From Triglochin maritima (taxonomy: Eukaryota > Streptophyta > Magnoliopsida > Alismatales > Juncaginaceae), in assembly GCA_963682175.1 (NCBI GenBank), contig OY821772.1:16794743-16858742 (forward strand): DNA of 64,000 nucleotides. Direction: 5' to 3'. A model generated the notes under the pieces. That model did not search any database and had not been told where the DNA came from. It saw only the letters and a list, made by a program, of their open reading frames with translations. Of this stretch, positions 8,706 to 20,388 are shown piece after piece; positions within the stretch are counted from its first letter, which is position 1, and each line of letters opens with the position of its first letter. A program made the translations under genes and the position numbers.

Positions 8706-9667
8706 TCCCTACAAATTAAAAGTTGAATGTATGACAAAAGAATTAGTTGATGTTTGTTTTCAACTTCTGTCTGAGGTCATAATTATATTGATTTAAAACA
8801 AAACATGTTAAAAATTCTGACTACTAGGAATATTCCACTCAATCTAATTAACACATCCAAATTATACATATTCATCTACAAACAAAATCTATAAATTCAT
8901 TAATCTACAAAATCTATAAATAATTAATCTACAAAATTATATAACAAAAATCCTATGGTCAGGTTGGGGTCAAGTTGGGTGGTTGGGGTCGTGCGGAGAG
9001 GACGGGGCAAAGCAAGGGGCTGGGATCTGGTGGGGACGAGGGGTCGGGGCGAAGGAGGCGGTTGGGGTCGGGGAGGCTGGGCGAAGGAGGTTAGGGAGGA
9101 GGAGTTATAGGTGGCAGCGACAATTATGCTTTGGGAGGGGAGAGAGATGTGGGAAGAGAGGAATGTAGAGAGAGCCTGTGTCAGGCTACTAATGTGACGA
9201 TTCACCGAACAACTTTTCTGTCGGTCTTATCTGTATTAATGGTTCGACGACTATATCTGTCAGTGTCGTGTACGTCTCCGTCGATGTTGGTAAATGTAAT
9301 AAGTACATAATGGTTGTTTTCAAAATATGCTTCAACAACGCTATTCGTCGGTGAAGTTTTTAAATACAAAACACCGATGGAGTTATCTGTTGGTCTAGGG
9401 AAACACAACCGTTGGTGCCTATTTTTGCATGACAAATTTCATTTTACCATGGATGTTTTAGTAAAAATGTACACCAACACTAAGTTTCCAACGGTGTACA
9501 TTTCTCATTCGAAAAATACTACAAAAATATTAGCCGACAAACTGTGTCCATCGGTCTTAGTGAGCACATCCATCGGTGTATGATTTCATTGACAAAAAAG
9601 CTAGTTGTCGGTGTACAGTTACCTGCACCGAGGGATGCCCCACCGACGGATAAAAATCATCACTAAA

Positions 9668-9686
9668 GCTTGTTTTTCTTGTAGTG
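9668..9686 (-). repeat. Terminal inverted repeat of CACTA element
   Basis: Minus strand reads CACTACAAGAAAAACAAGC, the conserved CACTA terminus. The next bases outside, TCG, would be the 3-bp target duplication, but the partner cannot be checked because the left end is missing. Confidence 0.75.
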
Positions 9687-9689
9687 TCG

Positions 9690-11858
9690 ACTGGAAATAC
9701 GAAGTCACCCACTTTGATAAGGACGTCATCTACGACCTCCTGTGATACTTTGACTGACCTATCAGCCAACTGAAGGGTAGTCCCTGTTGGCCCAAGGTCG
9801 GCAATTCCTAGGTTGGTGTAGACTGAATAAGGCAGGAGCTCACAGATGCCCCCAAAATCAATAAAGCTTGGTGGATAGGCATATCACTAATGACACAAGA
9901 AATAATTGGAGAACCAGGGTCATTGTATTTTACTTGCGCAGTCAGAATCGAACTTACATCGGTATCCAAGAAGGATTTTTTAGGACATTAGTTTGCCTCT
10001 TATGGGTGCAAAAATCTTTGAGGAATATGGCATAAGGTGGTATTTGTTGAACAATGTCCAATAACAGAATGTTCACCGGGACTTGTCGTAGTACCTCAAC
10101 AATCTTATCCTAATGGTCATCCATTTTCTTTCCCAGTCTATGTAGGTATGGTGCCTTGGGGACATATAAATTAGAAGGTTGAACCTTAGGAATGAGTTCT
10201 TTAGGAGGCTCATGACTCTTTTCTAGAGAGTCGCACAAGGGTTCAGATGTAGGCATTTCAACATGATTATCCACCATCCTACCTAATCTCAATGTATGAA
10301 CAACATTTGCATGTTGGGGACGATGGTTTTCCATGTTGCGCGGATGATGGCTACCCTTAGAGGGTTGAACATTAGGATTGACTTCAGTTTGACTTGGTAA
10401 TTGACCATTCTCATTCTCACCCAACTGTTGAGACAATTACCTCGCTTACACTTCCAATTCTTTGACCAAAGTGTTGGTGGTCGTAATCATGGTTTAGGTG
10501 CTCTGTATGAACTTGTGAAGGGTTTGCTCTAGAGTGGAGACCTTTGGGTCAACCTACTATGGTGGTTGAGTTTGGTTAGAATAACTAGACACTGAGGTTT
10601 GGTTTGGAAATTTAGTATGTGGATGAGCATATTGATGTGGGGTTGGTAGGGTGCCGCTGGGTATGGAGGGTGAAAGTGCGGAGGTTCAAATTGGCGTGCA
10701 AGCTCTGACCTTGACCTTCACTTCCCCTAAGAGAAGTTAGGGTGATTACGCCATCTAGAGTTATAGGTGTTGTCGTACGGGTTATTACTAGGTCGTTGTT
10801 GATACATAACATTTGCATGCTCAGCCTCATGGGAAGCGTATGCACACTCCATGTCCATGTGTCTCGTCAGACCACATTTACTACAAGAGGTGTTGGCAAC
10901 CTGAGTGATAGGAGCTCGGTCCACCTCTAGACTTTCTAACCTACGCATGATCGCAACCATTTTTGCATTAGATGCAATAGCTGAATCTACTTGGTATGAT
11001 CAGACTCAGCACACCTGACGGCCAGTGGATCCCTCATGGTATCCTACTCAAGGTTTCATTTAGCCATGCTTTCAAAGTTTTGTCATGCTTCATCACTCAG
11101 CTTCATTTGAAAGTCACCCTGACACATTGACTCCAACAATGTGCACGTGTTGTAATTCAGGCCCTCATAAACCAATCTAGCACAAGTGCTAGACCTCAAG
11201 GCCGTGATGAGAGCACTACTGAAGGAGATCTTTAAAATTCTTGAAGAAAGAATGAAACAATTTTGTATCAGTTTGATATGACTGGAGTATCAGGTGTCGT
11301 AGTTGTTGAGTCTTCCATGGAGGAAATAATCTCTTCAGAAAAATGGTTACAAATTACTCCCAAGACCAAATCGAGTTCGCCGAAAGGTTGTACATACATT
11401 TCTTCACGTCATCCTTCACTGCAAAGAAATTATCCCTAATCGCACTAAATCCTCATCAAGTTGTTGCAACCTAAACATTAAGCATACTTCCTTAAATTCA
11501 CGTATAAAGATATACGAATCCAGCTTATTGGCAGTGAAGGTAGGAAACATACTCGCATACTGAGGTTTAGTATATAGTTGTTCCCGTGGGCTGGCGGGAT
11601 AACTATGCACGAAGGGTTTGCAGACCGCACAGGATGGGTTTGATCCCATAGCATCATCGACCACTCTTGTCTAGGTACTAGTGGTGGTACACCCCTACCC
11701 AAATCCTGACCGATCTCTTTTGCTCTCGAGTCAGAGGAGGAAGTCATGGAGTCAATGAGTAGGGAACTGAATCGACTAGGTCCTCACATACCGAAAGAAG
11801 AAACTTCATGCTCGATCAGAGCTCGAGGTAGGGATGGAGGATCCACCATATTGTCCAT
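9690..11858 (-). pseudogene. Athila-like gag-protease pseudogene
   Basis: Minus-strand gag with a start at 11858 (MDNMVDPPS). Capsid-type sequence lies at 11664-11416 (PQYASMFPTFTANKLDSYIF, EFKEVC, QQLDEDLVRL). A zinc knuckle CX2CX4HX4C (CSKCGLTRHMDMEC) lies in 10960-10727. Proline/charged linker follows at 10436-10110, then an aspartic protease region to 9690. The protease motif reads D-F-G-G-I where related copies have DLGAS, so the catalytic Asp remains but its surroundings are changed. Several frameshifts and stops break the frame. The gene is cut at 9686/9687 by the CACTA element, and no pol follows. The leader (11859-12287) and LTR lie on its 5' side. Confidence 0.75.
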
Positions 11859-12287
11859 CTTAGTAGAAGGATCGACGCTCTCTAGATGACCAACCTCTCC
11901 TTTGTGAGTCTTGTGTGAGTCTAAGCTATCATAAAGTGCTTGACTTGACCTAAAACACTAAGAGAAAAGGTGTAGTAGAGCAGGAGACTAAATGATAGAA
12001 GTAGAGGAGAAGATTATTCAGATGAGAAGAGAAGAAGCTTGAAGAACTACTGTGGATAGTGGGGTTGGGTAGAAGTCTAAGCTAGCAAACACGGATCAGA
12101 CATACCTAAGGCTAACTATAGGTTCTTAGACAAGATGATGCCTAACCATGACTCCCCACAATCCCTAACGCCTCACCTCCCTCGGTCAAAAGTCACAAAG
12201 CCGAATTAGAAAGTCAAGACCTGAAGGTCCCAAAAGTCTCAATGTAACTATGTAAACAACGACTTTTAAGCCATGATGTCAAGAATG
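11859..12287 (-). other. Leader of the 9690-11858 element, shortened
   Basis: Short noncoding segment between gag and LTR. It contains CTCACCTCCCT and CTAACTATAGG-type words related to the other leaders, but the primer site next to 12288 is degenerate. Confidence 0.5.
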
Positions 12288-13654
12288 GGATTGAACGTTT
12301 TAATTATAACCTCAAGTGCACGGCCGCGTTGAAGCGGTGACAAGTACGGGTAGATCTACATGGAGGTGTGTCGACTTTAGTTTGTTCGAAGGCGAGTGGG
12401 AAAGAAAGAAAAGAATGATTGATTAAACTAAACTATACTAAACTAGTAGCAACAAGGAAGGAAATGAAAGCACAAAATGAACTAAGACTAAACGACTAAT
12501 AAAAGAAAATAGAAATCAGGAATGGAAAACCCTAAGGGGTGGAGTGTGTATACACATGAAATAAGAAGTGATGAATGCATACAATAAGCACAAGTGTCGT
12601 TAGTGTTTGTAATGCATAAGAAGTACCTCATTGCAAGACCTATCATTCAAAGCACTAACCTAAGTGATTAATATGAGCATGACAAGTTTGTTATTAAGAA
12701 CCTAAGAATGCATGGAATGTAGCTAAACATTATGGCAGAAACCATCAAGTTAAGTGTTCTCATTAATTCAAACAAGCATACTAACATTTCTCACAAACAA
12801 CAATGTCTAGCATTCATACCATCTACATAACATGTATACACATCTACGCCCCCCCAAAGGGGATGGAACTACTCACACTTTTATACTAAGGAAAGAAAAC
12901 ATGCTTAAACTAATTATAAAAAGACTAAAACAACGACTTAACTAAGTATGAAAGAATTGAAAAGACAACACAATATGAAGAAAACTTAACAAAACATCTA
13001 TTATTACTCACTCAATTACATGTATCTTCTCTCCACCAAGGTTTTTGCTTCAAGACTTTTACTCCTAGTAGAGAGGTTGGCCACCAAGAGAGAGATGGGA
13101 TACAAGAGAGGAGGGAGAGTTCTATTTATAGTCGTAGAAAAAGGTAATCCGGGACAATCCCCAGGTATGGGACTAAACATATGCCCGAAATAGACTATAC
13201 ACACTCTAATACATGCCCCACAGAAATCTTAGCGGATCCAGAGCAACCCGGACAGCCAATCAGCGGTCCCAGACCGCTAATTGGCGGTCTACAGGGTTCG
13301 GATCGTGCTGGGCTTTCTTCTGGGCTTTTCTGGATGTCTTTGTTTGTCTTTAATGCACCTACTTTGCTATCTGGAGCTCCGACCCGAATAGAATTGTCAA
13401 AATACTCCCCATGATGGTGTGGAGTATTCTTGTTTGCTCATTGGTCCTTCTATCTTACATTCAGGTCCTTTGATCTTGCATCTTAGTCCTCGAGTCTCTC
13501 AACTCAGTCCTTTTTTTGCTACGGTCCTTTTATGCCTCTTCTCTTCAAACCTATTTATTTCTGAAATTCAAACATAAAACTCGTTATGTAGCATTATTTA
13601 AGTGAAACATAATGGATATAAGATACAAATGTAAGCATGAAATGATGTCAATCA
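12288..13654 (-). repeat. Athila-like LTR shared by two minus-strand elements
   Basis: 1367 bp. On the minus strand it starts TGATTGACATC at 13654 and ends near CAATC at 12288 (last base changed). A leader and gag lie on its low side, so it is the 5' LTR of the 9690-11858 element. A polypurine tract (AGGTGTGGGGGTATT on the minus strand, from about 13669) lies on its high side, so it is also the 3' LTR of the pol-bearing element. TATA box 13123-13130; palindrome pair 13251-13295. Confidence 0.85.
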
Positions 13655-14577
13655 AATACCCCCACACCTAACTTCTGCTAGTCCGGAGAAAACCGAAGAA
13701 AGAGAAAAGCATACAAAAAAGAGGGAAATCCTAACTCACTTTCGTAGGAATCACGGTTGCACTTAACACGTGCAACAAGCTATTAAACCTCCTTGTCACC
13801 AAGGAGGAGTGTTGCTTCCTGAGGGTTTTCAGCAGATATACCAACAAAATCCGAACATAGATGCCTTATTCAATCTAGAAACTCGACTCGATGGACTCAT
13901 TTTTACCGATCATTGGACACGGTAATCCTACGGGCCGACTCTATATAGGTATTCAATTCACACACCTAGCCTAATGAACCATACGTACAAGTTAATTAAG
14001 GATTTAAGTGAAAGACATGGACAATCTTAACATTCTCAAGTGATACAAAATGTAAAGTCCATTACGGTTCTTATTTGCATTGCCATTTTTTTATTTTTGT
14101 TTCTTTTCTTACTTCTTCTTTTTTTTTCTTTAGTTGGTGTTTCATTTTCCCAGGGTCAAGTTTCGTGCATCATTGCCCATGAGGACTTACACTATCACGT
14201 ACACCTTTCCCCAAATCTCCACATAGGGCAATCCCTACTACCCGTGTAATGGGAGTTCGGTCGGCGCATCCCCAGTTAGATGACTCGAAAGCACTAGGCA
14301 CTAAGTCACCTCAGACCTAATTTCCCGAGTGATAGGAGCCGTACGAGAAGAGAGAATTCCTACTCACTTACTTCTTATCTACAGATGAACCAAAACCCAT
14401 ACACTTAATGTCTCACAACAGGAGTTAAAGGGTCCTAGACTATAACAAACTTCCTTATATTAACAGACATGAATTATTCAACTCACTAGATTCAGGGTGC
14501 ACTTCTTTAAATGTTTGAGTACTGAAATCCTATGATTACTTGCCCCCCCCGCCCCCCGAGGGAAAACTGGGGTGCAT
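13655..14577 (-). other. 3' noncoding module of REH, first half
   Basis: Polypurine tract next to the LTR, then the conserved noncoding module. Hairpins: 13756-13776 (GTTGCAC stem) and 13788-13807 (perfect 8-bp stem CCTCCTTG/CAAGGAGG with loop GTGA on the minus strand). A T-rich tract lies at 14085-14132. The run of C at 14541-14558 is unusual and may be a homopolymer error or real expansion. The module is interrupted at 14577 by the inserted element. Confidence 0.7.
14573..14577. repeat. Target site duplication of REI, left copy
   Basis: TGCAT, identical to 21943-21947. Confidence 0.9.
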
Positions 14578-16144
14578 TGATTGATCGTTTTATATTTCTA
14601 CCGCAAGTGCACGGCCGCGTTGAAGCGGTGGCAAATACGGGTCGTCCACTGGGAGGTGTGTCGACACTTGGTTTGTGCGAAGGCGAGAGGTAAAGAAAAG
14701 GAAGAAGGATGTATTACACTAAACTACACTACGATGCTAAACTAGAATGCAAAAGGAAATGAAGATAAGCAATAAAACTAAACCCCAAAGGGGGTAGAGA
14801 AATAATGTGAACATAAAGAAGTGTGTGTGTGTTCATTAAGCTCCTCACAACATGTAGTGCATGAAATCATAAAACTACATCCAATCTTGCCTCTACATGA
14901 ATTAAGATAAGACTACATCATTAAAACATACAAGACAATGATTGGAATGAAGCTACATGAACTCAAGTATAAAGACTAGACCCTACTATGCCTCCACATG
15001 AATTAAGATGACTACATCATTAAAACATACAAGACATTAGCTAAGGAAAAGGCAACAAGAGTACATACACTACAAATTGTGTTTCCAACATTAACTTCAT
15101 CCATATCCTAACCTTATCATTCCCCATAAAATAGGTCCACTAATCAAAGCATAAGCTAAGCTTCATTCAAGAGCATTAGCATATCAAAGATAAGAGTGGA
15201 GACCCATTAGATGGTTATGGAAATCATATAAAGCTCAAGGGATAAAAATAACACACACTTAATACACTACATGATTATATCACATATTTCTCCACCCCCC
15301 AAATGGGGATGGAACTACTCACTACTCATTACATTAACTATACTAGCAAAAGAAAGCATAATACTGAAATGAAAGTTAACTAAGAAGGCAAGAAGCATTA
15401 AAGAAACATAAAAGGAAAGGAAAGACTAAACAAACATGCACAAATTAAAAGACAAGATTAAAAGAAACTAGAAGAATTATTTTATTAACAATTGACTCAC
15501 ATTGAAGGTAGCATTCTTCTCCACCTTGAGTTTTTGCTTCAAGGCTCACTCCTTAGTAGAGAGAATGTCACCAAGCAATGGGTAATTACAATGGAAGGTG
15601 AAGAGTTCTATTTATAAGCATGGAAAAAGCTAATCGGGGACAATCCCCCGATGTGGGACTAAACCAATACCAAAAATAGCCTAAACGAACATTCATACAA
15701 GTCCAGGAGAAATTTCGACGGATCTTGAGCAATATGGACCGCCAATTAGCGGTCCAAGACCGCCAATTGGCGGTCCAAAATTGTCGGATCGTGTTGGAAT
15801 TTGTTGTGGGCTTTGCTTTCTGGTATTGTTGGTCTTTGATGCGGTTACTCGACTTGTTGGAGCTCCGACCCGAATAGAATTGGTAAAATACTCCCCATGA
15901 TGGTGTGGAGTATTCTGTTTTGCTCTTAGGTCCTTCTGTCTTACATTCAGGTCCTTCTCCCTTGCATCTTGGTCCCTAGATCTCACCATTCAGTCCTTTT
16001 TCCCAGCTTTTGGGTCCTTTCATGGCTCTTCTCTCCAAACCTCTTTATTCCCGAAAACTAAACATAAAACTCGTCACGTAGCATTGCTTAGGTGTAAGAT
16101 AATGGATATAAGATACAAATATGAGCATGAAATGATGTCAATCA
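14578..16144 (-). repeat. 3' LTR of REI
   Basis: 1567 bp, TG...CA ends. TATA box at 15609-15616 (minus). Palindrome pair at 15724-15775: GGACCGCCAATTAGCGGTCC and GACCGCCAATTGGCGGTC. Foldbacks near 14785-14802 and 15293-15312. Confidence 0.92.
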
Positions 16145-17767
16145 AATACCCCCACACCTAAGTTTTTGCGAGTCTCGAGCAAAACAAAGAAAGAGAAAAA
16201 CAAACGAGAAACAAGAAATCCTAACTAACTTTCGTAGGAATCACGGTTGCACTTAGCACGTGCAACAAGCCGTTAAACCTCTTTGTTGCCAAGGAGGAGG
16301 AGTGTTGTCTCCTGAGGGTTTTCAGCGGATATACCCACAAAATCCGAACAAGATGCATTATTCAATCTAGACCTCGACTCGTTGAAAATATTTTGTCGAT
16401 CAATGGACGCGGTAATGCTACGGGCCGACTCTATATAGGTGATCAGTCCACACCTCTACCCTAATGAACCATTCGTGTTAGTTAAATAAGGAATTAAGTG
16501 AAAGACATGGACAACCTCAAGATCCTCAAGTGATACAAAGTGTAAGGTCCATTAAGGTTCTTATTTGCATTACCATTTTTTTTTTGTTTCTTTTCACACA
16601 TTTTTTTTTCTTCTTTTTTTTTCTTTTTATTAGTTGGAGCTTCATTCTCCCAGGGTCAGGTTTCGTGCATCATTGCCCATGAGGACTTACACTATCACGT
16701 ACACCTTTCCCCAAATCTCCACATAGGGCAATCCCTACCACCCGTGTAACGGGAGTTCGGTCGGCGCATCCCAAGTCAGATGACTCGAAAGCACCAGGCA
16801 CAAAGTCCCCTCAGACCTACTTTCCCGAGTGATAGGAGCCGTGCGAGAAGAGAGAACATCTACTCACTTATTTCTTATCTACACATGAACCAAAACCCCT
16901 ACACTAATGTCTCACAACAAGATTAAGAGGCTCCTTGACTACAACAAACTTCCTAAATTAACAAACACGAATTATTGACTCACTAGGTTCAGGGTGGACT
17001 TCTTTGAATGTTTGAGCACTGAAACCCTATGATTACTCACCCCCAAAGGAAAACTGGGGTGCATCCTAACGACTCGATAAATCCTAAAGCCACGTACTAG
17101 ATATCCTAATGCATCAAGTTCAAGACAATTTTGGGAGCTTTCTTTTTACTTTGCCTCTCAACGGTTTTGCACATGCTAAACACACGCAAAACCCACAAAA
17201 CATTTTCTTTCGAAAACACATGAAGATTTTGAAAGAAATGTGAAAATTTTGAAGCACTAGGCAAGCAAAAGAAGACAAGTCACCCACGGATCGTGGCAAG
17301 CAGATATATCGATATTAAATGCAGCACACTATCATGACCCTAACAATGCAAACAAAAGAAAACAAAATCAAAAGAAAAGACTCAACTATGTACACACGTA
17401 AAACACCCCCCACACCTACTTCATGCATTGTCCTCAATGAATGCAAGCAAGATACTACATGGATTTATGCATGAAAAAGGAGAGATCTCACCAACGTGAA
17501 GTACAAAGGGAAGTGTATGGCTATGTTGATGGACACAACCCAAATTCCCTCAAAACCTGTGAGATGCTAAAGAAAGGGTACAAATACATGAAAGAAATGG
17601 AGCCCAAATACACAAGGGTTGGGGCTCACAACAATCAATGCTCACTGAAGGAGTCTTTTATTGTACTTTTTTTTTCTTTTCTTTTCTTTTTTTTATATAA
17701 CTATGTACAAACATAAGTTCCCATCTTCATTTGTCAAAAGACATCAAATGGGACCCTCAAGAGTGGG
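16145..17767 (-). other. 3' noncoding module of REI
   Basis: Polypurine tract AGGTGTGGGGGTATT at 16145-16159 (minus strand), hairpins at 16246-16266 and 16278-16297 (loop GCAA on the minus strand), T-rich tract 16574-16632, and internal polypurine copy at about 17404-17417. Second T-rich tract at 17668-17695. No env-like ORF. Confidence 0.75.
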
Positions 17768-19258
17768 TCAATGCACTTGGAAAGGGAACATGACACCACG
17801 CGGGGCCAGAATACACATGCGTGGCCCCCCTTCACAAAGAGCACCAGACGAAATGAGAGGTTCATGAATTGGACGCAAAGGCGTCTCATTCAAAGGATCA
17901 AACTGAAAGAGCTTGAACCTCTCGAGAGTTTGGGAAGTAAGGGGCAACGGAAGAAGAATCTCTCCCGTTGCGGAACTGAAGTTATGATCATCAATCCAAA
18001 CTCTCCAACCAACAGGCTGGTGGGTTGGAACGAGGTCAAGCACCTCGTTATGCATGTCCAACTCACCAGGAGAACAGGAAGTGGGTCTCATACCCAAGGT
18101 ATCCTCCAAGGAACTCCTAATACCCTCATGAGCAATGTAGTTGTTTGATGTTCCATTATTTCCAAGATGATCAGGAACAATAGTAAGAGGCAAACTCTCA
18201 TCAGGTTGTTTGAAATTGAGGGTACTAGGGAGCTCTTGCTCCACCAGAGGTGGGTCCTTAAGAGGATCAAAATGAAGATCATGTGGCTCAAGGGCCACGG
18301 GACAAAAAGATAAGGCACAATCATGTGCTGACTCATAATGAAACTGGTCCAAGTTATTCTCAATTTGAATCGAATCCTCCACTAAGTGATCGTGAATTGA
18401 AACCCCAAGTCCCTCAGACTGACTAGGAGTTTGACTTTGAAAGATTGTGCTTTGAATTTGTGGATGTGGTGGTGGTTCGATATCAAAAGAAGAATCCTCA
18501 TGTTGACAAGAAAGGTTACTCTCCTCACATTCACGTAATTTCTGCGACATTTGACTCACTTGCAGTGTCATATTTTGTATGGACTGTTGAGTGGTTTCCA
18601 TGAACGTAAGGAAAGTTTGTTTCAAGGAATCAGGTATGCGGTCAACGATGAGGTCCAAGTCAGAGCTTGGGAAATTTTGAGGTTGGGTGTTGATGGGCTG
18701 AGAATGAGTCCAATGATTTGGAGTGGGGTGCTGGTAGAATTCTGGGTATTCGGGAGGAGGATACTGGGGTGAACATGAAGTATAAGAATTTGAATAAGAA
18801 TTGTCTCCCCATGAATCCATCACTCTCGGGTTGTACGCGGATGCGTAATGATCATAATGAGCATTTTGGGAAAATGTATTCTCATACTCAGGCTCTGGGG
18901 GAACATAAGGACATTCCCCGAAATCATGACCACTCAACCCACAATAGTGACACGGTACGGCTACTGGAGCCACCGGTGCACCCATGTCATCTACCACATG
19001 CATGAAAGAGGCCAAAGGTTCTTGTAATCTCTCAGTTTGATGACCAACATATGATCTGACGTAACTAGATGGTGGTCTAGCAGTCGGTGCCTCTCTCATG
19101 TTACCCCAATATGAAGATTGCTCAGTCACACAATGAGGATTATCCCAACCATACGGGGTGTTTGTCTGAGCCACCCCAGGTTGCATGGGTCCAGAGTACC
19201 AGGGAGAATCGTCCTGGTCCCAACAATGATATGGATGGTCGCCCATGTAACCATCCAT
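17768..19258 (-). CDS. Composite gag zinc-knuckle / vestigial RT protein, second intact copy
   Basis: Intact minus-strand ORF. The shared start MDGYMGD at 19258 gives 496 aa; an in-frame ATG at 19297 would add 13 residues but is absent from the copy at 739. The zinc knuckle is CHYCGLSGHDFGEC (CX2CX4HX4C). The pre-RT piece retains PVALEPHD and V-E-Q-E-L-P. The RT-start vestige reads DLVPTHQPVGWRVWID, then LPLPLTSQTLERF, closer to true RT than the 739 copy (GWRV kept). Compared with the 739 copy it has a 7-codon in-frame deletion in the FMETTQ region, and otherwise differs by scattered substitutions with no stop. Preservation of the frame in two copies suggests the product is used. Probably RNA-binding; no enzymatic residues remain. 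Confidence 0.85.
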   Translation of the reverse strand: MDGYMGDHPYHCWDQDDSPWYSGPMQPGVAQTNTPYGWDNPHCVTEQSSYWGNMREAPTARPPSSYVRSYVGHQTERLQEPLASFMHVVDDMGAPVAPVAVPCHYCGLSGHDFGECPYVPPEPEYENTFSQNAHYDHYASAYNPRVMDSWGDNSYSNSYTSCSPQYPPPEYPEFYQHPTPNHWTHSQPINTQPQNFPSSDLDLIVDRIPDSLKQTFLTFMETTQQSIQNMTLQVSQMSQKLRECEESNLSCQHEDSSFDIEPPPHPQIQSTIFQSQTPSQSEGLGVSIHDHLVEDSIQIENNLDQFHYESAHDCALSFCPVALEPHDLHFDPLKDPPLVEQELPSTLNFKQPDESLPLTIVPDHLGNNGTSNNYIAHEGIRSSLEDTLGMRPTSCSPGELDMHNEVLDLVPTHQPVGWRVWIDDHNFSSATGEILLPLPLTSQTLERFKLFQFDPLNETPLRPIHEPLISSGALCEGGPRMCILAPRGVMFPFQVH

Positions 19259-20364
19259 CTCAAGAAAAACTCTCGAGTCGACCACTCTCACCACCACGAG
19301 ACTAAGCTCGCAAAAAGTGCTCGACTCGACCCTAAAACGCTACCAGAGAGTGTAAAGGGGAGGAGACTATAACGTAGAAGAAGGTGAGAAGAAGATGACT
19401 CAGAGGAGAAGGGAAGAAACCCTAAAGCTAGCGTAGGTAACGGGATCAGGAAGAAGCCTAACTAGCAAGCACGGCTCAAACAATGTAAGGCAATGGGTCC
19501 TTAAGCTAGACGACGCCTAACTTCGAGGTCACTAGGCTCGACACGCCTCACCTCCCTACAACGAGGACCACAATGCCCAGCAAGTGATACCAGATCCGGA
19601 GATCTAGTACCTCCTACTATCGACAAGGTAAGCAACGCCGATCAGGTCATGACGGTCTCGACTAGATTACTCTCCTAGTGCGTCCGAATTCCTTAGGGCC
19701 AATGTCTACTTGCTTTTAGTTAAGGCTTTATTAAGAGTGATATTTGGGGCCAAGGAAAGGGTGATGAAATCCCCCACCTTATCTTTTATGGGACAGCCCC
19801 TCCTTAGTAGCGATTTGATCCTAGATCTAGCAATCAATCGCTCCAATCAAACGCTCCCTCACTCTTGTCCCGATGCACCTTACTAACTAATGCATGATCG
19901 AAACATGCATGAATGAGAGATTGGGGTGCACGTACCTCACGCCAGCAATCAACAACAAAATGTAAAGAAAAGAAAAGACAAATGCATGCAAGGTCTACAA
20001 ATGATGCATGACCTAGATGGCAAGAAGTCTAGTCTTTTGCTTTGAGTTTTATGGTCCAAGTTGATTAAAGGGGATTGAAATTAAATCTGGGAGCAAAGTA
20101 GAAGTCACAGCATGCAAAATTGTGCTCCCAGATAACTAACATGAACAATATAACAACTGGAACAAATTTGAGAACAATTGAGGCTCACCAGACCGCCAAT
20201 TGGCGGTCCCAGACCGCTGATTGGCGGTCTTTTTGTAGCTTCTGGTCCTCAAACTTCTCCAGTAGCCTCCCCTTGATCCTTAGGTTCCCTGAAACTAAAC
20301 AACACTGGAAACAAAAAATTAAAAACCCCTCGAATCGCCCAAACCAACGTTGGGACAGAGCACC
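19259..20364 (-). other. 5' leader of REI
   Basis: Noncoding. The conserved block (about 19480-19830) matches the leaders at 150-500, 34900-35290 and 61030-61400. A palindrome pair lies at 20190-20231 (GACCGCCAATTGGCGGTC, then a GACCGCTGATTGGCGGTC variant). Confidence 0.75.
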
Positions 20365-20382
20365 TCCCCGACAACGGCGCCA
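20365..20382 (-). other. Primer binding site of REI
   Basis: TGGCGCCGTTGTCGGGGA on the minus strand, 6 bp inside the 5' LTR; Athila (Asp-type) primer. Confidence 0.85.
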
Positions 20383-20388
20383 AAAACT

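Larger units (their letters stand above)
7381..9686 (-). mobile_element. CACTA (En/Spm) DNA transposon remnant
   Basis: The right end at 9686 reads CACTACAAGAAAAACAAGC on the minus strand, the classic plant CACTA terminus. Just inside it (9190-9665) are at least ten copies of a short motif of the CCGACGG/CCGATGG type in both directions, the expected subterminal repeats. TNP2-like and Transposase_24-like fragments lie inside on the minus strand. I cannot find the matching CACTACAAG end on the left, so that boundary is approximate and the element is probably truncated. It interrupts the protease region of the gag gene to its right. Confidence 0.75.

Noticed and set aside
8924..9205. Proline-rich minus-strand ORF as an independent gene
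   Set aside because: Lies within the CACTA element; low-complexity P, R and T composition; may be a leader exon of the transposase but nothing supports a separate gene.
14541..14558. C-run as a G-quadruplex or regulatory site
   Set aside because: The other modules have a shorter run at this place; it may be a homopolymer artefact, and no second run pattern supports a quadruplex.
15724..15775. CRISPR-like repeat-spacer array
   Set aside because: The palindromes are dispersed, at most two per site, within LTRs and leaders of a plant genome; there are no regular spacers or cas genes.
17771..18148. 125-aa plus-strand ORF
   Set aside because: Antisense shadow of the composite ORF 17768-19258; the same shadow pattern appears at 1870-2154.
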